This document shows positions 1 through 9,854 of a stretch of 64,000 nucleotides of DNA, one piece after another. Positions within the stretch are counted from its first letter, which is position 1, and every line of letters begins with the position of its first letter. The notes beneath the pieces are model-generated. The model saw only the letters and a program-made list of their open reading frames with translations. It had not been told where the DNA came from and did not search any database. Both the position numbers and the translations under genes were made by a program. This DNA is from Pestalotiopsis fici W106-1 (taxonomy: Eukaryota > Ascomycota > Sordariomycetes > Amphisphaeriales > Sporocadaceae), in NCBI RefSeq assembly GCF_000516985.1, contig NW_006917091.1, positions 3,927,022 to 3,991,021 on the forward strand, written 5' to 3'.

Positions 1-1404
1 ACCGATGAGAACCTTTATGCCAACGCGTTCCATCGACCCAGGATACCCGGTGGAGCTTTGGATGGTGCTTCACAGTAATCGTTTATGACTTGATAGATGC
101 ACGAGAGTCTCATAGCACAGACGGTCGGGCCGTCTTGGTTCAAACCACCCGCTGGGGAAGGGTTTTTCTCAACTTCTCTTGTTGCATTTCTATTTTTTGC
201 AGTCCAGCTGCAACATTTGCCATCTTTTGATGGGCATGGCGTCTCGGCATAGGTGTCTAGGAGTTTACGGAGGGTGGCGTTGTCATGTCTTATTTATTTC
301 GCCCAGATCTCTGCATAGCCAGGTTCGTTGCTACTTCAGGGGATTTGGCATTCTGCCGTCCCTGGAATCCGATTCAACGGAGGTACAATGCCAATCGGAT
401 GTTTTAGCGTCTACGTTTCAAACCCGTTGCTAGGTACACGGCTAGTCCAGAGGAAAAGCGTGACATCATGGCTGGATCGGTGCCGTGATCCTTTTGCCTT
501 TTTTGTATGGAGTTGCTAGGGAAAACAGGAACCCGCATGCTGAACGTGTTGGACTATATCATTTTTTACGTATGAGTGGCGGATAAAAGAATGCACGATG
601 AATATACTTCTACGCCGATGACTCTGTTCTGAGAGCGGATTCTCAACCGGTTGCCATAGCAGTGGGTTCGGTGAAAGTTGCCAGATGTGGGTGTCTTGTC
701 TTGTTGGTTGTCTTGACGCGTCGGTCGTGGTAGGTAGTGAGAGTTGAAAGGGTCTCATTGGTTTGATTCACAACAGGCACAGCCGCCGAGACCCGTTGGG
801 AGTCGGAAAGGCTTCCGCGGCGATCCATCTCACTGTGTATCATAACATGGAACGAGATCATTTATGAGGAAAAGTCATAGACACTACTACCAAGCTGTAC
901 TTAGTTCAGTGGACATGGTCAATGTCGTCGTCTTATTGGTAGGGAGCAGGCGTATGATCATCAGGTGGACAGCAACGAACGTTGGTGTAGCAACTGCCTG
1001 GTGTATAGTGGCCAATGGAGATAAGCACTACTACCTACCAGCTGCAAGGCTCTTTACATGTATGTCTCTCAAGTGCTACGTGATTTATAAAACACGGCCA
1101 TGGCTACTTTAAAATACGGTGCTCGGGCTTATACGGAACCTAGCAAACTCGCGAGGCTATGCTTTTATGGTCGAAACACGACATGCTGTCAGTTCGGCCA
1201 TCATCCAAGAAATTGGAGAAAGCATTTCTCCTGGTCCGGGGTCAAAACAACGAGAAGGGCCAGAGATAAGTAGCATGTGAATAGGGTTGATCCGCTCTTT
1301 ATAGAAAGGAGAGCTTCTGAACTTGGCCACCATTGGCTGGCTACATTGTCTTGGTTGGTACAGTTCTATTATGACGAATACACTGGTGGCAAACTCAAAG
1401 CACC
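1..1404. other. left-edge region without a convincing gene
   Basis: Both strands carry only short open frames with random-looking composition, several without an ATG. I see no recognisable domain, tRNA-like structure or repeat. It may be the downstream region of a neighbour beyond the left edge, or of the minus-strand gene that ends at 1405. Confidence 0.6.
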
Positions 1405-2070
1405 CTAAGTCTTGGACAAGTCTAGGCAGTGAACTCCAGCATCAGTCTGATGGCTATTTTGTGTTTCTGCTGGCTCAGAGGCACCTACGGCAGCTTCTTG
1501 ATCGCTGGTAGGCGAACCTCTTGCTTTGATGTTGTGGCAATTCTCCAGACTTTGAGCCGCTTCCAAGTTGGTCCCATCATCATCTCGGTTGGGAGTATCC
1601 GAGTCTTTTGCCTCGGCAGCGTCATCCCCGAATCTGTCTGTATCGTTGGGAGTGACTTCGGAATCAGATGCTCTGGCAATATCACTAGCAGCATCATCCT
1701 CGAAACCGGGAGTATCTTGGATCTCGCCTTCCATTGGCTGTATTCTTCCCAAAGACTTGTCACCGCGCGCTGTCTGCGAGTTCTTTTTACTCTTCTTCTT
1801 GCCCAGCCCAAGTTTCTTCTTCATGGTGCCCATGAGATACGGGACCGGGTTGCCCGCCTTGGCCTTGGCAATGGCTTCTTTTCTAGTGTCCTTGGCCTTA
1901 ACTGTAGCCTCCCTTCTTGCCTCCTTGGCTACGATGCCCGCGCGATGAACGGCCTGGCGCTCCGAAGCCATGCGCAGGAAGCTTGAACGGGTCGGTGGAG
2001 GGCCGGTTCCGAGGACCAGGTACCAGTAGGCTGGAGAAATGGTGTCACCTTCCCTATTCCCTGACGGCAT
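1405..2070 (-). CDS. hypothetical charged protein, 221 aa
   Basis: I do not recognise this protein. It is a single exon with an ATG at 2070. An in-frame TAA lies about 20 nt upstream, so no coding exon precedes it by the nearby CAG acceptor. Residues about 30-100 are rich in Lys, Arg and Ala (repeated KAKDTRKEAIAKAKA-like stretch, then a KKKLGLGKKKSKK cluster), which could be a nuclear localisation signal or a basic helix. Residues about 105-200 are acidic, with many Asp and Glu (DDAASD, GDDAAEAKDSD, NRDDDG). No signal peptide or membrane segment is visible. The split into a basic half and an acidic half, and a bias unlike the random frames around it, favour a real gene. The opposite-strand frame of 185 aa looks like a shadow. 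The protein is probably intrinsically disordered. Confidence 0.5.
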   Translation of the reverse strand: MPSGNREGDTISPAYWYLVLGTGPPPTRSSFLRMASERQAVHRAGIVAKEARREATVKAKDTRKEAIAKAKAGNPVPYLMGTMKKKLGLGKKKSKKNSQTARGDKSLGRIQPMEGEIQDTPGFEDDAASDIARASDSEVTPNDTDRFGDDAAEAKDSDTPNRDDDGTNLEAAQSLENCHNIKARGSPTSDQEAAVGASEPAETQNSHQTDAGVHCLDLSKT

Positions 2071-2771
2071 CCGGACGTTTGTTGTGGTTTATAGCTGAAA
2101 AATAAGTCTGGTGATCGATCGGGTGTTTCTGCCTGTGATGCTGACCTCTTTCAAAAGACCTGAGAACAAGAGTGAGATGCGCGTCATACAGAAATCAAAT
2201 AACAAGTGTGGCGGAGCGTAATGAGGAAACAATTTTTTGTATCAAGGCTATCGAGAGCCAAATCTATGGCTAGATTCCGTTATGGGAACTCTCGTGGTCG
2301 ATAGAGAGGGAAAGCAGGACAAACGATTTCTTGGGGGTATCATGCGAATTGCAAGAAAACAAATCTTGAAAGAGAACCATCCCCCTCTGACATATAAAAC
2401 CATACGCAAGAATACAAAGGAGTGACTACTCTGGACTTGGTGATTAATAACCGCCAAAACTCCCGTGTGAATCACTGACCTCCTTCCCATTCTGCTGAGC
2501 AGTCAAATGACGGCCTTTCCATCTCAAGTTGAAGGGCAGCGGCTTGTGCGAACCCATTCCATTTCTCTTACCCCTCTTGCCTGGCAGTAATACCATTGCC
2601 CTCGCCGCTGTTTCTCAAAAGCAAAAATACAGAACAGAACAGAAAAAATCACGAAAAGGTGAGAACAAAGGCCTGAGAGGGAGAGAAGACTTTCCTCGGG
2701 TCCTCCCCATGTACGAGTTTCTCCAGCCAGTGCTACAGAAAGGCCGACTCGCAGCTTCCCCCCACGCTCAC
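2071..2771. other. intergenic region, nothing specific
   Basis: This lies between the 3' end of the 497-aa gene and the start of the 221-aa gene, both on the minus strand. It holds the promoter of the latter and the 3' UTR of the former. Only short shadow frames are present. Confidence 0.6.
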
Positions 2772-4416
2772 TCAAGAATCCATGAGCACAGCAGGTCCAA
2801 TCGGGGTGCTGATGCGTCGACGGGCAACGTCAACATCAAATGAACCAGAGTAGCGAGGGTGCGTGCGAGTAGAACGATTCACTTGCAGCGTTTCAGGCCG
2901 CTCCTGGTTCTGAGCATCGACACCTCTGCGAATGACGACGCGGGACTGGAACGGCTCGGTGGCAGCAGCGGCGGTTGTGGTACCAGTAGCAGCAGCAGCA
3001 GCAGTAGTGGTAGTACCAGCGGGCAGTTGGTCGGCAAAAGAGACCTTGCGGCGCTGCTTGACGGGCGTGACGACGTTGTTCTCCAGGCGTGTCTTGACCT
3101 TGATCTCATCATCATTGGCGTTGCGGCCGCGACTCTCGGGGAAAATGATATTGTCCATGGTGCTCGACTGTCCGCGCACCGAAACGGCGGACCACTTGTC
3201 ACTGGCATGGCCATTGATAGAATCAGCAGCATCGCCGCCGTCCTCTCCTCCTCCTCCCTGCAGTCCGCTCATGTCGCCCACAGTGTCGGCAATCGTCATC
3301 CAGTCGCCGGCGTCTTCGGTGCCAATGACGGAGTCGCTGACATGACGCTGGATGACAGCGCTGTGGGGGCGAGCAGCAGCAGCGCGGGAAGGCTGATGCT
3401 GGTAGTGGTAATGAGCAGTACGAACGGCCGGGGTGGGTGTGGCTAGGGAGACTTGGCTGCTGCTGGCCACGCTGGCGGCTTCTCCCTTATGGCCGCTGCT
3501 GCGAACCTCGCGGTGATACAAAAAGCCAAAGTTCTTTTGCTTGGCCTGGCGAGGGAACTGGACGGGCGGGGTGGCCTGGTAGGTGGAAAAGGAAGAGCCA
3601 GAATCCTTGGGACGGGGCTGAGAACGAGGGCGGGAAGTATGCTGCCAACTGGGCTCGGGGTCGCCAAAGTCGCGCTCGGTAGATGACTCGAGGATGCTCA
3701 AGTTGGTCGTGGCAGCGCTGGTGCTACGTGGACGGTTGACAATGGTGCCCTGGGAGTCAGAACCGCGGGCATACTTGCCAAGGTAGTAGGAAGGGCTGCT
3801 CTTGACGGGGGTATCTTCGAAGCGGCGCCAGTCCTTGTCGAGAATGGCCGGGGAGCTCTCAGAAACCTGCGAAGCCGGCAGAGGAGTAGCAACAGGAGCT
3901 GGCTCCGAGATAAGAGAAGATACCGTGGAGGACAAGGTGACGGCCAAGGGCATCATGGCGAGGTCGCCACACTCGGCCTCGTTTTCTTTCTCATCACCGT
4001 CGCCAGTATCCTTGACGTTGACGACCTTGGCATGGTCGTCAGTCACATCGTCGGGGCGGGTAGGAGCAGGGTCGGGAGATTCCTTCTTTGCTACGCCGTG
4101 CTCCGTATGTTTGAAAAAGATGGGCGTTGAGATGTGCAGAGGACGCTCCTCGGACTTGGGCGACTTGGTAACGCGGCGCCAGGTTTCCTTGCAGAAGTCA
4201 ACGGCACGGCGGCCCGGGCTGCTCAGAAAATCTCATTTAGCTACACCGTTTACCACGACTAATTTTTATCTTCTGAAATGAGTCGAGAATGTTCGACAAT
4301 ATCTTGAAAGAATCCCAAAGGCCCAAGTGGTGATTAAGTCGAGAAGATGAGGGAATCAAGGGTACTCACCTGACAATCATTTTGTCCACCGGAGAAGGGC
4401 TCTTGTGATAGGCCAT
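2772..4416 (-). CDS. conserved-looking fungal protein with KVSF motif, 497 aa
   Basis: Two exons: 4416-4370 and 4218-2772. The donor is CAG|GTGAGTACC and the acceptor is GAGCAG|CCC. The join makes the start MAYHKSPSPVDKMIV-S-PGRRAVDFCKETWRR, which reads smoothly. The N-terminal 70 residues (FCKETWRRVTKSP, then STPIFFKHTE) look the most ordered part; the rest is Ser, Thr and Pro rich and probably disordered. A KVSF tetrapeptide at residues 407-410 sits after a basic RR and before AD, the classic context of a protein phosphatase 1 docking (RVxF) motif. A Thr/Ala low-complexity run follows, encoded by trinucleotide repeats at about 2960-3022. I see no catalytic domain, signal peptide or membrane segment. 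I do not recognise the family. A role as a PP1-binding regulatory protein is inference only. Gene structure is fairly sure, function is not. Confidence 0.72.
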
Positions 4417-4811
4417 GGCGATTAGTTACGGTAAACTGTTTCAGTTTCGAAAAGGTGAAGCAGCTGGTTGCGAAGAGAGGGCGCCACTGGCAAAAGGCGC
4501 AAAAATGCCCTGGGTTCAAGATGTTGCTTGCTCTTCTTTTTGTTGTTGCGCCAAGGTGAATCTGCCACGAAGAGAATATTCCGAGCGCGAACGAAGAATG
4601 CCTGGAGTAGCGCTTGATGACAAGAAACACTGCCCACGAAGATAGCGAGCGAAGAAAAGTGTATGTTGCTCAGGCCGCAAGGCGTCTTCGATTGGTTCAA
4701 GGTCAGAAGCTCTCCGGAGGCGAATGTGTTTTGTTTGAACACCAAACTTCAAAGTTCCCGCAAGGTGTCGGGGATACGTTGGAAAGAACCAAAGCGTGGG
4801 CCAAGAGGCAA

Positions 4812-4904
4812 GTGGTTCAAACGGACCTGTGGCTCGAAACCTCGCGGCTTGAGAAATATGCGGCCTGGGAAACTGCGGCTTCGAGACGTGTGGCTCGGCA
4901 TCGT
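4812..4904. repeat. degenerate minisatellite, six units of 15-17 bp
   Basis: Read on the plus strand, six successive units begin with GTGG or GCGG: at 4812 (17 bp), 4829 (15), 4844 (16), 4860 (15), 4875 (15) and 4890 (15). The shared core is roughly G-Y-GGCTYGARA followed by 3-5 variable bases. The units have diverged, so it is an old tandem array or a cluster of related binding sites. It lies about 400-490 bp upstream of the ATG at 4416. Confidence 0.6.
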
Positions 4905-5732
4905 CGGGCGGGGAGGTCTCGATCTAGATGGCGACGACGTGTGAGAAAAAGGCGATGAGATATCTGTGGCGTCGACGCCGACGATGTGGGTGAGGACTCG
5001 TGAGGGAGACGGTACTATATAGGGCTAAGCATGATAACAGTTTCTTTCGTCCGGTTCATCACTAGCTAGTATAAAGAGTGACAAGGCGGATTTCGTCCTG
5101 TGTCTGACTCGCCAATATCATATATTCATGATGAAATTGTGTAGCTATCTGTGAAAAGAGTTCTATCCGTTTCTGGTCATATTCGTCATCTTGGAGGAGA
5201 GCACAGCTTACTAGCACTATTCACTAGGTCCGGCCTGTTGGACTTGATTGGAACAACGACTACAGACTGGAAGATCCCAAAGAGATTGTCGAGATATTGG
5301 CTATATGACACGGTGATGCTACACAAAGATGTGGTCAGGGCACCGTACGCTTGGTCTCACATCTCTTCACGGACATCTTTACTTTCAAGCCTTGGGACAG
5401 ACCAGACCAAAGTTACACCCAAGTGTATACAATCAAGAGAGTTGGTGAATAATGAAGATGGTCCAGTCGTCTGTCTGGAAACCTAGGTTTCCTCGAAAGC
5501 TTGGAATAGACATGACCATGAACTATTGTTCGCACATTGACATGATACAAAGCATTTTTTGCTGCATACCACAAAAGAAAGTATCATTCATTAACTTGAC
5601 TCGTAAGAAAGAGTCTGTCCATTATCCTATTCCGGGCGGATGTATTCTCATCTACGACTTGCTTATAAGTATGGTAGCCACCTCAGAGGATCAGTCTACC
5701 ACGGTGCAAAATACAATCTTTGTGCTATGGCT

Positions 5733-5750
5733 TATATATATATATATATA
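5733..5750. repeat. (TA)9 microsatellite
   Basis: An uninterrupted TA run in non-coding DNA, not close to any gene start I can support. Confidence 0.9.
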
Positions 5751-7033
5751 TTCTCCATTGCTAACCAATCAATCAGAAGAGGACGTCAAATGCCACCAAA
5801 GTATCGTAAAGGCAGACACAAGGAATCGTTCATGTATCAGCGCTGAATCAGGATAAATCCATCACTCATCATTACAAGATGCTTATCAGTGTTCCTTTTT
5901 AAGTTCATATCCAGAGCGGTGCCAAGAGAGTATACTTGGATCCCGAGTCCCGGGTCCGATGAAAATTAAGGTATATATAAGGTGTAGAACATTTTGCTCA
6001 ACGGGTGTGAGGGAGACGCAATGGTGTCAGGGGCAACCGTGCCATGACAGAGTGGTTTTTTTTTTCATGAGACTTTTTTTTCTTTCTTTCTCTCTCTCTT
6101 CAACATTATGCATAGTGAGCATGCGGCCTCCTCTGCCTGCCCCAACGGTCAAGGGTAAGGGGTTGAAAATAAGGTTTGATTCACTCGAGACCCTGTGCAG
6201 CTGGAAAGCGAAAATTACAGTGATCGACCACAGAGAAAATAAAACTCAAAGTATTGTTTGTTTACTTCTGCATATCATTAAGTCACCATCTTGATGTGGG
6301 TTTCTTCTTTTCCCCCCTTGGTCCTGCAGTGATACCAGGATCCATGTCACAAGGGTCGTTCAAGTTGCACTGGCAGGGGATGAGTTCAAATCAGGATCGG
6401 GGAGCTGATGTGACACGACAGGATGGGCAGAAATATCGATAGATCATCGTAAATGACAAGTGACAAGAAGCAAGTATAGAGCAATAGTAGGTAACGGAAT
6501 ATTTTCTTTTTTTATTTGTTGTTTACCGTCTTCCAAAAATAGTCAAAACCTAGACAAAGTCTATGAGTAGGCGGATTTCCCAAGCGCTGCTGTATTCCAG
6601 CAGCGCAAACTCCATTGAGCGCCAATGAACCTGTGCGTTTCCCATTTCCGTTCGTGTCACACATTTCTTTTCTTCAGAGCAACAAGTTCGTGCCTGATGA
6701 CATTGCAATCGTCATCGTGGTCAATAATCCCGAACAATTGTTGCCAAATAATCAAGATCCCAAAATAAGTCCCGTCACGTCGTGTCCCATTCGCCAGTCG
6801 TGGGGGGTAATGAGTACGACCAGTCCAGGGCCGCCCGTGAAACACAAGTGCAGGTGTCCCTAAGTAGTTGTCATGAGCAACCGAAGTGCTCATGGTCATG
6901 AATCGAATGTTGTAATTTGTGCCGAGAGCGGTCGTGCCTTGCTTAGAAGGCCGAGCCAGCAAAAGTCTCCGGCGGTGATGATGTCGCGAGGCATGTCAAG
7001 CCTCACGACGAGCATCGACGAGCGCAGGTTTGC

Positions 7034-7321
7034 TTAAAAGGAACCCATGCGTTCCTCGAGTCCACCCCAGTAGACGACGGGTCTTGGCTCCAGGACGCTA
7101 AGCTCTGAGCCGAAGCTCCTCCTCTCGGCCTCCATCTCCATGAAGGAGGGCTGGCGGGACAGGACGCTGTTGATGGTCTCGGCAGGTGACGAACCGTTGG
7201 AGGCAAACGAGTTCCGTGAGCTGGTGCTGCGGGACGAAGCTGATGAGGCTCGGCGGAAGGATGTGCGCAGGCCAGAAGGCGAGAAGCGGGAGCGAATGGA
7301 GTTGAAACGTGAGGTCTGCAT
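7034..7321 (-). CDS. small Ser/Arg-rich protein, 95 aa
   Basis: I do not recognise this protein. It is a single exon with the ATG at 7321 in a good context (TTCAAAATGC). The N-terminal two thirds are Ser and Arg rich (SRFSPSGLRTSFRRASSASSR), which looks like phosphorylatable, disordered sequence. The C-terminus is different in character: hydrophobic and acidic, with an aromatic PVVYWGGLEERM segment that looks like a short conserved peptide or docking motif. There is no signal peptide or membrane segment. The upstream frame remains open for 36 codons to 7429 without a clear reason, but its sequence (SLSLSLYLF) is encoded by a CT-rich leader, so I prefer the inner ATG. The gene sits alone between two long non-coding stretches, which is common for developmentally or stress-controlled small fungal genes (inference). 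Confidence 0.65.
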   Translation of the reverse strand: MQTSRFNSIRSRFSPSGLRTSFRRASSASSRSTSSRNSFASNGSSPAETINSVLSRQPSFMEMEAERRSFGSELSVLEPRPVVYWGGLEERMGSF

Positions 7322-7858
7322 TTTGAATACTAATCTTTTTCTTGCTAGAATCTTTCCAAGGATGCTCGGAGCTATCGAGGCTGATTTTGCTTGGAAGAGA
7401 TAGAGAGAGAGCGAGAGAGAGATAGTCAAGATATTGATGTGAATTTGGACTGGAAAGAGTTGAGTGCCAAATGAGGTGATAAGAGTTGCCGTGGTGATGT
7501 CGGTACTCTTCGGTGGTTGATTTGAGATTAAGGTTGTGTGTGTATAGAAATAGGCTCAGCCTGTGATTTTTTTTCTGTTTGCGAGAAAGGAAGAAGCGAA
7601 CGGCCAAGATCCGGGAAATCGGGTCTCGAGTGGTTGAAGTAGTAGCAGTAAAGATAGGACGTCGTCTACCAATCACAGGGAGCACGATCAATGTGTAAGA
7701 CAAGACACGTGAGGATTGACTTGAGGTTTGTTGGTCGAGGGAGGAGAAGAAGTTTTGATGGAAGCTGGGACACTACGCAGAGGGTCTGAGAAGTAGGAAG
7801 AAAACCAAAGCAAGTGTGACCGAGACCGAGACCAGGAAGGACTATTATAAGGACAAGA

Positions 7859-7910
<52 letters not shown>
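7859..7910. repeat. (GTA)n microsatellite, about 52 bp
   Basis: A perfect trinucleotide array of about 17 units, TAG/GTA on plus and TAC on minus. It lies about 540 bp upstream of the 95-aa gene on the minus strand. Any reading frame through it gives homopolymers or stops, so it is not coding. Confidence 0.95.
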
Positions 7911-8141
7911 CGTATCTACGTACTACAACAATCTAGACTGGGGGGTGGGAAGGCGGAGACACGAAAAGATGGGAAAGAAAATAGAACGTGCATCGATAGT
8001 CTTAGTGGGAGATCCTAAAAAGACGTCTGATGCCGGGGGGTGTGTGTGAGAGAGAGGTACGTACATTAGTTACAAGGTACAGCAGTTAGTTGAGGTCTGG
8101 CCGGCCGGTATTGATGGGGCGATAGTCGCGTTCGAGGGCGC

Positions 8142-8172
8142 AGCACAAAGCACAAGCACAAGCACAAGCACA
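8142..8172. repeat. AGCACA hexanucleotide repeat
   Basis: About five copies of AGCACA with one imperfect unit at the left, followed by a short GCCAGGCA-type imperfect repeat to about 8200. Non-coding simple-sequence DNA. Confidence 0.8.
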
Positions 8173-9693
8173 ACAGCCAGGCAAGCCAGGCAGGCCAGTT
8201 GGCTAGCTAAAAAAGAAGCCGGAGCCAGGGGAAGAGAAAGGGAAAGCCAAGCAACCAAGTCGGAATGCTTGCATCTAGTGTGAGTTGTAGTGGTCAGTAC
8301 TATCATGCTTGTTCGCATACTCGACTCGAGTCCCAAGCAGAGACACTTGTCCGGCTTTGTGATGCTGCTGCTGCTGCCAGGCTGCTTGTCTCCCCTTCCG
8401 CCACCAAGGGGTGTGGATCATACACACTACGCCGGTTCATGCATCATCAGCATAATGATGGGCGACCAAGAAGGGAAGAAGAAACCCACATCCTGTGGCT
8501 GGATCGGGGGTGGTGATGGATGGCATGGGGGGTGGTTTTCCTTTCTTTCTCTTGTTCGCTCGGGCTAATGCAAGGTCTATGGGACGAACTGTGATCGAGG
8601 ATTGATCTTCATGTTCCATGCCCGGTTGTTGTAATTCTGCCAATTCATTGTAGTCTCCCATCTGGTGCTGGCTAGGTATCAGGATTCTCATGAAGCAGGT
8701 CATGGCCAAACGCCACGAGCAGACGTGGACAGACAGGCGGGCCTGTGACGGGAATTCCCTTTTGATCAGTGATTGCCGGTGCTAAAAATTGACTCGATGA
8801 ACAAGAGCAAGAGCAATGACGAAGCAAAAAAAGACATGACGCTTGTCGACGACACTACTACTATTGTGTACGATGTACCTGTGTACGTATGTGTGTGTAT
8901 GTAAGCCTCGCCCGCAGCAGAAGAGGGAAGGGGACCGATAAAAAAAAAAGCTGTGCAGCTTATGCATTGGAGACGGACAGAAATGAAGATGTTTCGGGTC
9001 GCAAAAGAGGTTACGAAACAGGAAGAGTGCGCCCCCCCCCCTAGAGTGCGTCGACCCCAACCCTACTTACCAGCTACCTACCTTACCCACCATTGACCAA
9101 CGATCGGTGTCTTGTGTCAAGTCTGTAGCAGAGACGATCTTGGCCGAGGTGATAGACAAGTCATAGACTGGTGTACTGTATGTAGGTAGGTCTTTCGCTT
9201 GCGAGGTTTGTGTCTTTCTTCCTTCCCAAACCCCAGGATCTAATGTAGTCTGAGCACACTGTTTTACCACTGCTGGGTTGATACGAAACATCTTGTTGTG
9301 CTGATTCTTCTGCTCTTCTCTTCTTCTTTTGCTGCAAAGCAACCTCGTCCGATGGAGGGTGTGTTTGAGATGATTTCCATGCTCGGCAACTCGTTTGTGC
9401 CCTCTGCAAAGCGGAAACAGGAGGATGTCCAGGGAACCCCCCAGTCTCCCCTGGTGGACATGATGCTGATTCGGTCATGTATGATCGGCAGCGGGGGTGT
9501 CCACCGTTTCCAGGGGCTTCCTGCTTAGCGGACGGGTGGGCTGCCGGGGGGTTACACTGTACCTGAGTCTGCATCAGCAGCATAGAACAGCAGCACTGCT
9601 TGATCGGTAATCCCTGACTTTTTAGCCAACACAGGGCTCTGCAATTCTGCTTGCTCGCTGGGCGTTGGGTGCTGGGCAGGGCTATGGCCGGGG

Positions 9694-9808
9694 CTCTCTC
9701 TCTCTCTCNNNNNNNNNNNNNNNNNNNNNNNNNNNNNNNNNNNNNNNNNNNNNNNNNNNNNNNNNNNNNNNNNNNNNNNNNNNNNNNNNNNNNNNNNNNN
9801 NNNNNNNN

Positions 9809-9851
<43 letters not shown>
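9694..9851. repeat. CT dinucleotide array interrupted by an assembly gap
   Basis: CT repeats on both sides (9694-9708 and 9809-9851) flank 100 unknown bases. The true repeat length is not known. Open frames that cross this array are artefacts of the repeat and the gap. Confidence 0.9.
9709..9808. other. assembly gap of exactly 100 N
   Basis: The run of N is exactly 100, the usual placeholder for a gap of unknown size. It falls inside a CT array, a typical cause of scaffold joins. Distances across this point should not be trusted. Confidence 0.97.

Positions 9852-9854
<3 letters not shown>

Larger units (their letters stand above)
4417..7033. other. gene-poor region upstream of the KVSF gene
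   Basis: This 2.6 kb contains the upstream region of the minus-strand gene starting at 4416, a degenerate 15-17 bp minisatellite (4812-4904) and a TA run (5733-5750). The open frames are short and lack coding character, and several start at GTG or TTG only. No RNA gene was recognised. Confidence 0.55.

Noticed and set aside
1429..1986. Plus-strand 185-aa frame
   Set aside because: It lies antisense to the 221-aa gene, and its composition mirrors that gene's codons. No domain or splice structure supports it.
2859..3446. Plus-strand frames of up to 195 aa opposite the KVSF gene
   Set aside because: They arise from the complement of trinucleotide repeats and Ser/Ala codons. The minus-strand gene has a clean intron and start.
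4812..4904. CRISPR-like array
   Set aside because: The units are contiguous without spacers, degenerate, and the genome is eukaryotic.
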